Positions 36,529 to 46,246 of a stretch of DNA of 64,000 bases are shown in pieces. Made by a program: the position numbers and the translations under genes. The notes beneath the pieces were generated by a model. The model had not been told where the DNA came from. It did not search any database and saw nothing but the letters and a program-made list of their open reading frames with translations. The number at the start of each line of letters is the position of its first letter. Position 1 is the stretch's first letter. Source of the DNA: Alphaproteobacteria bacterium (lineage in GTDB: Bacteria; Pseudomonadota; Alphaproteobacteria; Caulobacterales; Caulobacteraceae). The stretch covers positions 62,001-126,000 of the forward strand of contig JANYET010000074.1 in the NCBI GenBank assembly GCA_025359785.1. Direction: 5' to 3'.

Positions 36529-37158
36529 CTACTTCTTATTGGCGAAGTCCAGGAACCGCTGCCGCAGCGTCGGGTCGGTCTTGAAGACGCCGGTGAACTG
36601 AGTGGTGATGGTCGAGACGTGGCGGTGGTGGACGCCTCTGGTCGACATGCACTGGTGGTTGGCGTCGATCAGCACGGCGACGCCGGCCGGGCGCAGGCTG
36701 TCGGTGATGGCGTCGGCGATCTGCTGGGTCATGGTCTCCTGGGTCTGGAGACGCTTGGCGAAGATCTCGACAACCTTGGCCAGCTTGGAGATGCCGACCA
36801 CGCGGTTGGTGGGCATGTAGGCGACGTAGGCCTTGCCCAGGAACGGCGCCATGTGGTGCTCGCAGTGGCTCTCCACCTCGATCTCGCGCAGCATGACGAT
36901 GTCGTCGTAGCCCTGCACGTCCTCGAAGGTGCGCGAGAGTTCCTTGGCGGGATCGAGCGTGTAGCCCGCGAACCATTCGCCATAGGCGTCGACCACCCGC
37001 TTGGGGGTGTCGATGACGCCTTCGCGGCGCGGGTCGTCGCCGGCCCAGGCGATCAGGGTGCGGACCGCCTCCATCGCCTCTTCGCGCGACGGGCGCTTCA
37101 CGGCGTCAAGATCAAGGTCAGAAGAGCCGACCAGGGTTCGGTCGCGAATGGCGTCCAT
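36529..37158 (-). CDS. folE: GTP cyclohydrolase I
   Basis: 209 residues from MDAIRDRTLVGSSDLDLD; the longer frame upstream is rejected. Signatures VESHCEHHMAPFLGKAYVAY (zinc Cys and His), VVGISKLAKVVEIFAKRLQT, and AVLIDANHQCMSTRGVHHRH (second zinc Cys). First step of tetrahydrofolate synthesis. Divergent from cysS across 194 bases. Confidence 0.97.
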   Translation of the reverse strand: MDAIRDRTLVGSSDLDLDAVKRPSREEAMEAVRTLIAWAGDDPRREGVIDTPKRVVDAYGEWFAGYTLDPAKELSRTFEDVQGYDDIVMLREIEVESHCEHHMAPFLGKAYVAYMPTNRVVGISKLAKVVEIFAKRLQTQETMTQQIADAITDSLRPAGVAVLIDANHQCMSTRGVHHRHVSTITTQFTGVFKTDPTLRQRFLDFANKK

Positions 37159-37352
37159 GGCGGGATAGGTTCTTTCCGGGGCTGAGTTGCGCCGGGACGA
37201 AGGTCCCGGAATGACGCGTGACCACCCTTCTTGGGCTGGGGAAGGCTGCCTAAGGTTCCTTGGGGGGTTCCCGTGGCTTCCCGCTCCCACGATCTGTATA
37301 TGGGCCGAACCTGCCATCCGGCAACCATCACGCAGCGTTAGTTAGAACACCG

Positions 37353-38798
37353 ATGTCGCTCACCCTTTACGACACCATGGCCCGCACCAAGCGGCCCTTC
37401 GTTCCGGCCGATCCCCGGCGGGTGACGATGTATGTCTGCGGACCGACGGTCTATAACTACAGCCACATCGGCAATTTCCGGCCCGTCGTGGTGTTCGACG
37501 TGCTGTTTCGCCTGCTGCGCCGGCTCTACGGCGAGGGCGCGGTGCTCTATGCGGCCAACGTCACCGACGTCGACGACAAGATCAACGCCAAGGCCTCCGA
37601 GGAAGGCGTGCCGATCAAGACGATCACCGACCGCTATCTGGCCGCCTACAACGGCGACGCCGAGGCCCTGGGCGCGCTGCTGCCCACCGCCCAGCCGCGG
37701 GCGACGGAGACCATGGACGCCATCGTCGCGATGATCGGGCGGCTGGTCCACAACGCCGCCGCCTACGCCGCCGAGGGCCATGTGCTGTTCGACACCCAGG
37801 CCTATGGCGACTACGGCAAGCTGTCCGGCCGGCCGCTGGATGAGATGATCGCCGGCGCCCGCGTCGAGGTCGCGCCCTACAAGCGCCACCCGGCCGACTT
37901 CGTGCTGTGGAAGCCGAGCAAGCCCGGCGAGCCGGTCTGGGAAAGTCCCTGGGGACCCGGGCGGCCGGGCTGGCATATCGAATGCTCGGCGATGATTGAG
38001 CAGGAACTGGGCCTGCCCATCGATATCCACGGCGGCGGCATCGACCTGGTCTTCCCGCACCATGAGAACGAGCTGGCCCAGGGCCTGTGCGCCGGACACG
38101 CGGATGGCGCGCGCCAGGATGAAGGCCAGGGCCACGCGGCCTACGCCCACTACTGGCTGCACAATGGCTTCCTGAACATGGCCGATGAGAAGATGTCCAA
38201 GAGCCTCGGCAACGTCGCGCTGGCCCACGACCTGCTGAAGCAACAGCCGGGCGAGGTGATCCGCTGGGCGCTCTTGGCCGCGCATTATCGCCAACCGCTG
38301 GCCTGGACGGACGATGCGCTGGCCCAGGCGCGCAACGCGCTGGACCACCTCTATGGCGTGCTGGGCCGGGCGCGGCACATCGATGCGGGCGGTAGCGGTG
38401 CGCTGTTGGAAGATCAGCTTGAGCCCCTGCTGGACGACGTGAACACGCCGGCCGCCATGTACCTGCTCAAGAAGCTCGCCACCGAGCTCGACACGGCCGT
38501 GCGCAAGGCCGACCCGAACGCCTCGGCGCTGAAGCAGGACCTGATGGCGCTGGCCGAGGTGATGGGCTTCCTGCAGGCCGATCCGCGCGTCTGGTTTCAG
38601 GGCAGCGCTGATGCCGACCTGACGAGCCGGATCGACGCCCTGATCGCCGCCCGCGACGCGGCCCGCGTCGCCAAGGACTGGGCGGAAGCCGACCGTATTC
38701 GCGCCGAACTCACGGCGCTGAATGTCGAGGTGATGGACGGACCCGCCGGGGCGACCTGGCGCATCGCCTTAGCCTCCAAGAACGGGGAGCAGGCCTGA
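37353..38798 (+). CDS. cysS: Cysteinyl-tRNA synthetase
   Basis: 481 residues from MSLTLYDTMARTKRPF. Zinc Cys29 in MYVCGPTVYNYSHIGNFRP (with the HIGH-like SHIGN), WHIECSAM (Cys), GGIDLVFPHHENELAQ (His), and KMSKS as DEKMSKSLGN. The stop codon overlaps the start of the next gene (TGATG). Confidence 0.97.
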   Translation: MSLTLYDTMARTKRPFVPADPRRVTMYVCGPTVYNYSHIGNFRPVVVFDVLFRLLRRLYGEGAVLYAANVTDVDDKINAKASEEGVPIKTITDRYLAAYNGDAEALGALLPTAQPRATETMDAIVAMIGRLVHNAAAYAAEGHVLFDTQAYGDYGKLSGRPLDEMIAGARVEVAPYKRHPADFVLWKPSKPGEPVWESPWGPGRPGWHIECSAMIEQELGLPIDIHGGGIDLVFPHHENELAQGLCAGHADGARQDEGQGHAAYAHYWLHNGFLNMADEKMSKSLGNVALAHDLLKQQPGEVIRWALLAAHYRQPLAWTDDALAQARNALDHLYGVLGRARHIDAGGSGALLEDQLEPLLDDVNTPAAMYLLKKLATELDTAVRKADPNASALKQDLMALAEVMGFLQADPRVWFQGSADADLTSRIDALIAARDAARVAKDWAEADRIRAELTALNVEVMDGPAGATWRIALASKNGEQA

Positions 38799-39361
38799 TG
38801 CCGATACAGCCGCCGCCGGCCTTGAAGGCTGGCCCCTTCGGGACGCGCGGCGGCGCGCGTCTCGGGCCGCAGCCGACCGACACCAAGCTGCCGCCGCCAA
38901 AGGCGCCCTCGGGCCTGCGGATCGAACATCGGGTCGGCATCCAGGCGCCGGCCGAAGTGATCTGGGAGGTGATCTCCGACCTGGAGTCCTGGGGACAGTG
39001 GTGCGCGCTCTATCCCGTGGCCTCGGGAGACATCCGCATCGGCGCCGTGCTGGACCTGACCCTGGCGTTGCCTGGCCGGCCGGTGACGCAGATCAGGCCC
39101 ACGGTCCTGGAATGGGTGCCGGGCGAGCAGCTGCATTGGAAGCTGACCATGCTGGGCGGCCTGGTGAAGACCATCCGCTATTTCGAGATCGAGAGCCTGG
39201 CCGAGGCCAGCTGCATCGTCTCGAACGGCGAGATCATCGGCGGGCTGATCGGCCCGCGCCTGGGCAAGGCGATGTCGCGCACCCTCTATCGCGCCTTCGT
39301 GGAGATGAACGAGGCCCTGAAGGCGCGCGCCGAAGCGGTCTGGCAGGCGCGCAAGGACTGA
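38798..39361 (+). CDS. SRPBCC-domain protein
   Basis: 187 residues. Polyketide-cyclase/START-type fold: RVGIQAPAEVIWEVISDLES opens the ligand cavity and ALYPVASGDIRIGAVLDLTL, WVPGEQLHWKL and MSRTLYRAFVEMNEALKARA follow. Ligand unknown; cytoplasmic. Translationally coupled to cysS, though no functional link is obvious. Confidence 0.85.
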   Translation: MPIQPPPALKAGPFGTRGGARLGPQPTDTKLPPPKAPSGLRIEHRVGIQAPAEVIWEVISDLESWGQWCALYPVASGDIRIGAVLDLTLALPGRPVTQIRPTVLEWVPGEQLHWKLTMLGGLVKTIRYFEIESLAEASCIVSNGEIIGGLIGPRLGKAMSRTLYRAFVEMNEALKARAEAVWQARKD

Positions 39362-39376
39362 GCCGCCCTCTCCCTA

Positions 39377-39410
39377 CCCTCTCCCTCTCGGCTGCGCCGG
39401 GGGAGGGGAG
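39377..39410. terminator. GC-rich hairpin between convergent genes
   Basis: CCCTCTCCCTCTCGG, a 5-base loop and CCGGGGGAGGGGAGG can form a strong stem between the SRPBCC and phospholipase genes. It is a short relative of the right arm of the palindrome at 5711-5890. No U-run, so termination would need Rho or the stem alone. Confidence 0.5.
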
Positions 39411-39411
39411 G

Positions 39412-41490
39412 TCACGCCTGCCGGCCGAACAGCGGATCGCTCAGGCTGGGCTTGCCGTCTTCGCCGTGGCCGGCGAGACGGCGCTGGAAGCTGGGGGTCT
39501 CGGCGCAGGTGACGGTGAGATCGTACCAGCTTCGGCTGGCCTTCAGGTCCCAGGCGTCGACCACCGTGGCGCCGGGCGCGAGCCGGTGCAGGCGGGCGGG
39601 CGCGGCGAGATAGGCGTTGGGCGCGACGTCGAGGGTGAGCGCGCGGGCGCTGGTGTTGCGCAACGTGACCAGCAGCTTGCCGGTCGCGGCGTCGAACCGG
39701 GCCGAGGCCTCGGGCCCCGCGGCGCCCGTCTCGCCACGGAAGCCGCGGACAAAGCCGTTGGGTCCTTGCAGCGTCAGGTCGTAGCGGCCGTCGGCGGGGG
39801 CCAGGTCCTCGATCCGCTTGCCGGCCTCCACCGCATAGAACCGGGGCTCGCCGCCGTGCGGAGCGCGCAGGTCGAAGGCCGCGCCGGCCGCGCCGGTATT
39901 GGCGAGTGTCAGCGCCAGGCCGTTGGGCGTCACCCGGCTGGCCACCTCAAAGGCATAGGGTAGGGCGCGCGCCGGCCGCTGGCCCGGCTCCTGGCGCGGA
40001 TGGGCCTGCGCGGTGGCTGGCGCCTTGGGGAATGGCAGGGCTTTGGCCTGCTCGGCGCGGGGCGGCAAGCCCGAGGCGTCGGGCAGGGTGATGGTGGCGC
40101 GGTTGGGATTTTTGAAGTCGAAGACGCTGGTCAGATCGCCGGTGACCGCTCGGCGCCAGGGCGAAATGTGCGGCTCCATGACCTCGAAACGAGCTTCCAG
40201 GAAGCGGATCACCGAGGTGTGGTCGAACAGCTGGGAATTGACGAAGCCGCCCTTGGTCCAGGGCGAGACGACCAGCATCGGCACGCGCGGCCCCAGGCCC
40301 ACCGGCTCGCCGTGATAGTCCTCCTGCGCCAGATCGACCGTGGATTTGCCCGTGGCCGCGCCGGCCGGCGGGATCGGCGGCGGCACATGGTCGAAGAAGC
40401 CGTCGTTCTCGTCATAGTTCAGGATGAAGACGGTCTTGGCCCAGACCTTGGGGTTGGCCGCCAGCGCCGCGATCAGCCGCGCAGTCAGGAAGGCGCCGTC
40501 CGAGGGCGTGGCGCTGGGGTGCTCGGAGAGCTGGTAGGACGGCACGATCCAGGAGACTTGCGGCAGGCGGTCGGCGGCCACGTCGGCGGCGAAGGCGGCC
40601 ACCAGGTGCTCGCCCTTGGAGGTCTTGGCGTTGGCCTCGCTGGCGCCGGCGACCCAGGCGCGGCCGCGCTGGTAGAGCGCCGAGTCCGGGCCGATGCCCC
40701 GGAAGTTGGCGAAATAGGCCAGTCCGTTGTCACCGTAGTTGTTGAATTCCTGATAGACCCGCCACGACACGCCCGCCGCCTGCAGCCGCTCGGCGTAGGT
40801 GGGCCAGGTGAGGCCCTTGAAGTTCGGGCCGTCCTTGGCCGGATCGGCGGTCTCGTTGGTCTCCTCCGGCGGGTTGGCGACGACGATCTTCGACGTGTCG
40901 CCGGTGGCGAGCCCGCTGTGGCCGGAGAACAGATACAGCCGGTTCGGGTTGGTCGAGGCGAAGATCGAGGCGTGATAGGCGTCGCAGACCGTGAAGGCGT
41001 CGGCCAGCGCGTAGTAGAACGGCAGGTCGGCGCGGGTGTGGTAGCCCATGCTCAGGGGCGTCTTGGCCGGGATCCAGGCGTCGTGGTGTTTCCAGCGCGC
41101 GTGGCTGCCCTTCCAGCTGTGATCCAGGCTGAACATGGTCTCGGCGCGGGTCGAATTGGTGTCGAGGTGGAAGGGGCTGACGGTGGAGACGCCGTCCCCG
41201 TTCGCGGTCTTGGCCCCCGGTTGCTTCCACACCGGCTGGCCGCTCGGCAGGTCGATCGGCCGGGGGTCGCCGAAGCCGCGCACGCCGCGCATCGTCCCGA
41301 AGTAGTGATCGAAGGAGCGGTTCTCCTGCATCAGGATGACCACGTGCTCCACGTCCCGGATCGTGCCGGTGACCCGATTGGCCGGGAGGGCCAGCGCCGC
41401 GGCGACGCCGGGCGGCAGGGCCGCGGCGCCCAGGGCCGCGCCCGCCGCAAGTTGCAGGAAGGCCCGGCGGTCGCCTGCACTCTTGATCAT
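39412..41490 (-). CDS. Phosphocholine-specific phospholipase C, Tat-exported
   Basis: 692 residues. Tat signal GDRRAFLQLAAGAALGAAAL. Phosphoesterase core (about 45-440): HVVILMQENRSFDHYFGTMR with GVRGFGDPR, DENDGFFDHVPPP and LGPRVPMLVVSPWTKGGFVN. C-terminal duplicated DUF756 beta domains (about 510-690). Cleaves phosphocholine from phospholipids outside the cell; also related to acid phosphatase AcpA. It is monocistronic. Confidence 0.92.
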   Translation of the reverse strand: MIKSAGDRRAFLQLAAGAALGAAALPPGVAAALALPANRVTGTIRDVEHVVILMQENRSFDHYFGTMRGVRGFGDPRPIDLPSGQPVWKQPGAKTANGDGVSTVSPFHLDTNSTRAETMFSLDHSWKGSHARWKHHDAWIPAKTPLSMGYHTRADLPFYYALADAFTVCDAYHASIFASTNPNRLYLFSGHSGLATGDTSKIVVANPPEETNETADPAKDGPNFKGLTWPTYAERLQAAGVSWRVYQEFNNYGDNGLAYFANFRGIGPDSALYQRGRAWVAGASEANAKTSKGEHLVAAFAADVAADRLPQVSWIVPSYQLSEHPSATPSDGAFLTARLIAALAANPKVWAKTVFILNYDENDGFFDHVPPPIPPAGAATGKSTVDLAQEDYHGEPVGLGPRVPMLVVSPWTKGGFVNSQLFDHTSVIRFLEARFEVMEPHISPWRRAVTGDLTSVFDFKNPNRATITLPDASGLPPRAEQAKALPFPKAPATAQAHPRQEPGQRPARALPYAFEVASRVTPNGLALTLANTGAAGAAFDLRAPHGGEPRFYAVEAGKRIEDLAPADGRYDLTLQGPNGFVRGFRGETGAAGPEASARFDAATGKLLVTLRNTSARALTLDVAPNAYLAAPARLHRLAPGATVVDAWDLKASRSWYDLTVTCAETPSFQRRLAGHGEDGKPSLSDPLFGRQA

Positions 41491-41568
41491 CGCTCGCTCC
41501 CGTCTTGGCCTGCCGCAGCATAGCGCAGGACGGGGCGGCGTAAGCCTCTATCTGTCGGCGTGCGCCAC

Positions 41569-43902
41569 TTAGTATCGCGCCCGCAGGGTGACGCCGACCG
41601 TGCGGGGATCGCTGGGCGTGCCCACCACCAGCCCGGAGTTTCCAGCCTGGACGGTGACGTTCTGCAGGTAGTTTTCCCGCAGCAGGTTTTTCGCCCAGAG
41701 ACTGACCTCCCACGGGCCGTGCGCGCGGAAACCAAGTGCGGCGTTGACCAGGCTGTAGCCGTCGATGACCGTGTAGCGGCTGTCGGTGGGGTCCCCGAAG
41801 GTGCGGGTGCGGGCGGAGGCCTCCGCATGCAGATAGGCCTCGCCAGAGAGAGCTCCCAGCGTCAGGCCGCGCCGGTACTCAGCGCCGGCTGTCCAGGCGA
41901 ATTTCGGCAGGTTCGGCAGGCCGCCGCCCGAGAGGTCGCAGACGGTGGTGGCGCTGCCGATCCGCTCCAGCGGGCAGGGTCCGTTCTTGTAGGAGACATA
42001 TTTCCCGTCGGTGCGGCTCATGCCGAAGTGGCCGGAGAGGTTCTGGGACAGGGCGAACGCAGCGTCGATCTCCAATCCTTTGACGCGCACATGATCGATG
42101 TTGGCGAGGTAACCGCGAAGCGCGCCCGGCCCGGTATCGACGACGTTGGTCTGGAAGTCGCGCACATCGGTATCGAAGATGTCGGCGTTGAAGATCAGCC
42201 GCTTCTCGAACAGTTGGGATTTCACGCCCACCTCGTAGCTGGTGTTGCGCTCGGGCCGGACAACCGCGGTCGCCAGAGCCGGATTGTTGGTGGCGTCGAG
42301 CGGCAGGCCCGACATGTTGATGCCACCTGATTTCGAAGCCTTGGCGAAGCTGGCGTAGGCCATGACCGCGTCGCTGACCTGATAGGAGCCCACGGCCCGC
42401 CCGGAGAGGCTGCCGTCGGTGTCCTTGGCTGCATAGGATTGTGGCCGCAGGATCGAGAGCTTGCTGTTCAGCAGGGCGCCCGTCGCCGCGGCGCCGCCCG
42501 AGACGGTCGAGTCGAAGCGTCCGTTCTTGTCCTCATAGGTGTAGCGCAGCCCGCCGGTCAGGCTGAGCCGCTCGCTCGCATGCCAGGTCACTTCGCCGAA
42601 CGCCGCGTAGCTGGCGCTGTGGAAGCGGGTGTGGCCGTCCTGAGTATAGCCGTCCAGCAGGTTGGACGGGAAGGCGGGCGCCGGCCCCAGCAGCCAGTAC
42701 GCGGCCTGCGGTCCGTAGGCGGTGATCGGCTCGCCGGAGATGGTTTGCGAGAACGCGTAGAGCCCCGCCACATAGTCCAGGGTCTGGCGCCCGTTCGAGG
42801 CGACGCGAAATTCCTGGCTGTACTGGTCCTGGCGGGACGGGATGTGCTGCAGGAGCTGGATTTTGATGCCGGTGTAGTCACGGTCGTTGGCGGCGTCCCA
42901 GTTCCACCAGCGCCAGGAGGAGACCGAGGTGACGGTGGCCTTGCCGAGATTCCAGTCGGCGACCGCCGACAGGCCCCCCTCGTCGGTGCGGACCGCGATC
43001 GGGGCGTCGATGTCGGTGAGCCGGTCATAGGGGTTGAGACTGGGTGGCGTATAGTTCAGCCCGGCGGCCAGGGCGGGATACTGGCGAGCGGCCGCCTTCA
43101 GCGTGGTTCCGACGCGCACGAAGGTCTGGGTGCAGCACTGGCTGTCGATCTTGCTGTCGTCGGCGGACAGCAGCAGGCGGACATCAGCGTTCGGCTTGAT
43201 CAGCAGCTGGGCATGGAAGCCGAGGTTATCGATATCATTGGCGCGCCGCCCGGTTGCGACGTTGCGCAAGACCCCGTCGCGCCGGGTGCTGAACACCGAC
43301 ATGCGCCCGGCGACCGTGTCCGCGAGGATCGGCCCGGTCACCGTAGCCTTGGCCTGGCTGTAATTGATATTCCCAAGGGTCGCCTCCGCCTCCGCGCCGA
43401 AGTCGAAAGCCGGCGCCTTGGTGGTGATATTGATGGCGCCGGCGGTGGTGTTCTTGCCGAACAGCGTGCCCTGCGGACCCCGCAGCACCTCGACGCGCTG
43501 GACGTCGAGGAAGTCGAACGCCGCGGTGGCCGGGCGCGCGTGATAGACCTGATCGACATAGAACCCGACGCCCGGTTCCAGCCCGTCGTTGGACTGGGCG
43601 ATCGCCACCACGCTGGAGCCCAGCCCCCGGATCGTCAGCGACGTGTTGCGCGGGTTGGGCGAGCTGTAGTTCGCGCTGGGGACCAGCTGGATAATCTGGG
43701 AGACGTTCTCGGTCCGGGTGGCCTTCAGCGCCTGTTCGGTGACGACCGACAGGCCGAGCGGTGTGGACTGCGCGTCCTCGGCGCGAAGCCGGGCCGTGAC
43801 GACCACGGTTTCGACGGCGGTGTCCTCGGCGCGCACGCCGCCGACCGCCGCAAACGCCGCGAGGGGTCCACAGAGCAGCGCCACGATCATCCCTTGTCTC
43901 AC
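41569..43902 (-). CDS. TonB-dependent receptor, candidate molybdate receptor
   Basis: 777 residues from a GTG at 43902 preceded by GGGGAG; signal peptide about 1-25. TonB-box-like ETVVVTAR, plug domain (TENVSQIIQLVPSANYSSPN, LRGPQGTLFGKNTTAGAINI) and a 22-strand barrel ending GVTLRARY. The gene is divergent from modABC, and a ModE-like palindrome lies 18 bases before its start. That placement, not the receptor sequence, suggests it takes up molybdate or a molybdate chelate rather than iron. No siderophore gene is near. Confidence 0.85.
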   Translation of the reverse strand: MRQGMIVALLCGPLAAFAAVGGVRAEDTAVETVVVTARLRAEDAQSTPLGLSVVTEQALKATRTENVSQIIQLVPSANYSSPNPRNTSLTIRGLGSSVVAIAQSNDGLEPGVGFYVDQVYHARPATAAFDFLDVQRVEVLRGPQGTLFGKNTTAGAINITTKAPAFDFGAEAEATLGNINYSQAKATVTGPILADTVAGRMSVFSTRRDGVLRNVATGRRANDIDNLGFHAQLLIKPNADVRLLLSADDSKIDSQCCTQTFVRVGTTLKAAARQYPALAAGLNYTPPSLNPYDRLTDIDAPIAVRTDEGGLSAVADWNLGKATVTSVSSWRWWNWDAANDRDYTGIKIQLLQHIPSRQDQYSQEFRVASNGRQTLDYVAGLYAFSQTISGEPITAYGPQAAYWLLGPAPAFPSNLLDGYTQDGHTRFHSASYAAFGEVTWHASERLSLTGGLRYTYEDKNGRFDSTVSGGAAATGALLNSKLSILRPQSYAAKDTDGSLSGRAVGSYQVSDAVMAYASFAKASKSGGINMSGLPLDATNNPALATAVVRPERNTSYEVGVKSQLFEKRLIFNADIFDTDVRDFQTNVVDTGPGALRGYLANIDHVRVKGLEIDAAFALSQNLSGHFGMSRTDGKYVSYKNGPCPLERIGSATTVCDLSGGGLPNLPKFAWTAGAEYRRGLTLGALSGEAYLHAEASARTRTFGDPTDSRYTVIDGYSLVNAALGFRAHGPWEVSLWAKNLLRENYLQNVTVQAGNSGLVVGTPSDPRTVGVTLRARY

Positions 43903-43920
43903 GACACCGTCTCCCCGAGT

Positions 43921-43945
43921 CGTTATGCAATATATCTGCATAACG
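43921..43945. promoter_or_regulatory. ModE-like operator 1 (TonB receptor side)
   Basis: CGTTATGCA, 7 bases, TGCATAACG: perfect 9-base arms. Very similar to the ModE box upstream of enterobacterial modA (CGTTATAT-N7-like arm ending ACATAACG). It lies 18 bases upstream of the TonB receptor GTG, suited to repress it when molybdate is high. Confidence 0.72.
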
Positions 43946-43998
43946 GTGGGCGTTCCTCAGGTCGAGCGGCAAGCGGAGCCACGCGGTGTCTGGCCTAT

Positions 43999-44023
43999 CG
44001 TTATGCAGATGCGCTACATAACG
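43999..44023. promoter_or_regulatory. ModE-like operator 2 (modA side)
   Basis: CGTTATGCA, 7 bases, TACATAACG: second copy of the 25-base palindrome with one arm mismatch, ending 3 bases before the modA ATG. It would cover the modA start region. A modE gene is not in the window. Confidence 0.72.
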
Positions 44024-44026
44024 AGG

Positions 44027-44803
44027 ATGAGGACCACCCACACGATCTCGCTCGCCGCCGCCCTGACGCTGGCGGTCCTCTTGTCCGCTGGCCCCGCCCT
44101 GGCCGCCGAGACCCAGGTCGCGGTGGCCGCCAACTTCACCGAGCCGGCGAAGGAGATCGCCACGGCGTTCAAGGCCGCGACCGGCCACACCGCCACGCTG
44201 AGCTTCGGTTCGTCAGGACAGTTCTACAGCCAGATGGCGCACGGGGCGCCCTATGAGGTGTTCCTCTCGGCCGACGCCGAGCGGCCGGCCAAGGCCGAGC
44301 AGGACGGCCTGGGTGTCGCCGGCACGCGGTTCACCTACGCCATCGGACGTCTGGTGCTCTACTCCAGAACGCCGGGGCTGGTGGACGGCAAGGGCGCGGT
44401 GCTGGGCACGGCCCGGTTCAACAAGCTCGCCATCGCCGATCCCGCCACGGCGCCCTATGGCGCGGCCGCGGTGCAGACCCTGCAGAGACTGGGGGTCTAT
44501 GCCGCCGTGAAGCCCAGGGTGGTCATCGGCAGCTCGATCACCCAGGCCTATCAGTTCGTCGAGACGGGCGCGGCAGAGCTGGGCTTCGTGGCGCTGTCGC
44601 AGGTGATCAATGTGCCCGGAGGCTCGCGCTGGGTGGCGCCGGCCGCCGACCACGCGCCGATCAATCAGCAGGCGATCCTGCTCGACACCGGCCAGACCAA
44701 CGTGGCCGCCAAGGCCTTCCTGACCTTCCTCAAGGGTCCGCAGGCTGTCGCGATCATCAAGAAATATGGCTACGAGGTTCCGGCGGGTTCGTCGGGAAAG
44801 TAG
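44027..44803 (+). CDS. modA: Molybdate ABC transporter, substrate-binding protein
   Basis: 258 residues from [20 protein letters not shown], a signal peptide cleaved near LAAE. ModA features: [40 protein letters not shown] (Ser residues that bind the oxyanion), [12 protein letters not shown] and [10 protein letters not shown]. Binds molybdate in the periplasm. First gene of modABC; 13 bases before modB. Confidence 0.95.
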   Translation: MRTTHTISLAAALTLAVLLSAGPALAAETQVAVAANFTEPAKEIATAFKAATGHTATLSFGSSGQFYSQMAHGAPYEVFLSADAERPAKAEQDGLGVAGTRFTYAIGRLVLYSRTPGLVDGKGAVLGTARFNKLAIADPATAPYGAAAVQTLQRLGVYAAVKPRVVIGSSITQAYQFVETGAAELGFVALSQVINVPGGSRWVAPAADHAPINQQAILLDTGQTNVAAKAFLTFLKGPQAVAIIKKYGYEVPAGSSGK

Positions 44804-44816
44804 CGGGGATTCACGG

Positions 44817-45482
44817 TTGGGCGAGGTCATCTGGACGACGCTGAGGCTGGCGGGCCTGACCACGGCCCTGCTGCTGGTTCTGGCCACGCCGCTCGCCTGG
44901 TGGCTGGCCCGGCGCAGGGCGTGGTGGAAGGAGATCGTGGCCGCGGTGACGACGCTGCCGATCATCCTGCCGCCCTCGGTGCTGGGCTTCTACCTGCTGA
45001 TCGCGATCGCGCCGCAGAGCCCGCTGATGACGCCGCTGCACGCCTTCGGCATCCGCACGCTGGCCTTCACCTTCCAGGGCCTGGTGATCGGCTCGATGGT
45101 CTATTCGCTGCCGTTCGCGGTGCAGCCGATCCGGGGCGCATTCGAGGCCATGGGGCCCCGGCCGATGGAGGTGGCGGCGACGCTTCGGGCTTCGCCCATC
45201 GACGCCTTTTTCACCGTGGCCCTGCCGCTCGCGCGGCGCGGCTTCCTGACGGCGGCGATCCTGGTCTTTGCCCACACCATCGGCGAGTTCGGCGTGGTGC
45301 TGATGATCGGCGGCGCGATCCCCGGCAAGACCGAGGTGATCTCGGTGCGCATCTATCAGCTGGTTGAGAGCCTGCAGTACGGCGAGGCGCACAGGCTGGC
45401 GGCCGGCGTGGTCGCGTTCTCGTTTGCCGCCCTCCTGGCCCTGCTGCTGATCGGCCGGCGGACCGACGAGGCCGTGCGATGA
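44817..45482 (+). CDS. modB: Molybdate ABC transporter, permease
   Basis: 221 residues from a TTG ([19 protein letters not shown]), chosen because upstream codons overlap modA and the SD AGCGGGGA fits. Five membrane segments with [15 protein letters not shown] and the EAA loop [20 protein letters not shown]. Its stop overlaps the modC ATG (ATGA). Confidence 0.94.
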   Translation: MGEVIWTTLRLAGLTTALLLVLATPLAWWLARRRAWWKEIVAAVTTLPIILPPSVLGFYLLIAIAPQSPLMTPLHAFGIRTLAFTFQGLVIGSMVYSLPFAVQPIRGAFEAMGPRPMEVAATLRASPIDAFFTVALPLARRGFLTAAILVFAHTIGEFGVVLMIGGAIPGKTEVISVRIYQLVESLQYGEAHRLAAGVVAFSFAALLALLLIGRRTDEAVR

Positions 45483-46246
45483 GCGGCGCGACCGACGGCG
45501 CCGCGGTCGAGGGCCGGTTCGCGGGCCGGTTCGGGAGACGCGTCGGGGGCTTTGCGATCGACGCGGCCTTCGCCCTGGCGCCTACCGGCATCACGGCGCT
45601 GAGCGGGCCGTCGGGGTCGGGCAAGACCACGCTGCTGCGCTGTATCGCCGGTCTGACGCGCGTGCCGGGCGGCCTGCGGGTGGGCGGCGAGGTCTGGCAG
45701 GACGGCCGCCGCTTCGTTCCGCCGCACCGCCGGCCGGTGGGCGTGGTGTTCCAGGAGCCGAGCCTGCTCAGCCATCTGTCGGTACGCGGCAACCTCGACT
45801 ATGGCGCGAAGCGGGCGGGCCAGACCCGCGTGGGCAGTAAGGCCGAGATCGGCTTCGACGACACGGTGGACCTGCTGGGCCTGGCGCCGCTGCTGGGCCG
45901 CGGGGTCGCCAACCTCTCGGGCGGCGAGCGCCAGCGGGTGGCGCTGGGCCGGGCGCTGCTGTCGCAGCCCCGGCTGCTGCTCATGGACGAGCCGCTGTCG
46001 AGCCTCGACGCCGGCGCCAAGGCCGAGATCCTGCCCTATCTGGAGCGCCTGCACCGCAGCCTGGCGATCCCGGCGCTCTACATCAGCCACGACGCCGGCG
46101 AGATCGCCCGGCTGGCCGACCATGTGCTCTACATGCGGGACGGTCGGATCGTGCCCGGCGAGGCGGGACCGACCCTGGAGGGCGTGGACGCCGCGGCGCG
46201 GGACCGGCTGGCGCTGGCGGCGTTGCGGGCGGGTCTCGCGCCTTAA
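45479..46246 (+). CDS. modC: Molybdate ABC transporter, ATPase (short form)
   Basis: 255 residues. Walker [18 protein letters not shown] (43-58), [17 protein letters not shown]-loop, signature [15 protein letters not shown], Walker [13 protein letters not shown] and H-switch [16 protein letters not shown]. About 100 residues shorter than E. coli ModC: the C-terminal TOBE/Mop molybdate-binding domain is missing, so feedback inhibition by molybdate should not act here. Its stop overlaps that of the convergent POT gene (TTAA). Confidence 0.92.
   Translation: MSGATDGAAVEGRFAGRFGRRVGGFAIDAAFALAPTGITALSGPSGSGKTTLLRCIAGLTRVPGGLRVGGEVWQDGRRFVPPHRRPVGVVFQEPSLLSHLSVRGNLDYGAKRAGQTRVGSKAEIGFDDTVDLLGLAPLLGRGVANLSGGERQRVALGRALLSQPRLLLMDEPLSSLDAGAKAEILPYLERLHRSLAIPALYISHDAGEIARLADHVLYMRDGRIVPGEAGPTLEGVDAAARDRLALAALRAGLAP

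Noticed and set aside
41569..43902. Reading the TonB receptor as a siderophore receptor
   Set aside because: No Fur-like box or siderophore gene is near, while ModE-like sites and modABC are directly divergent; still possible from sequence alone.
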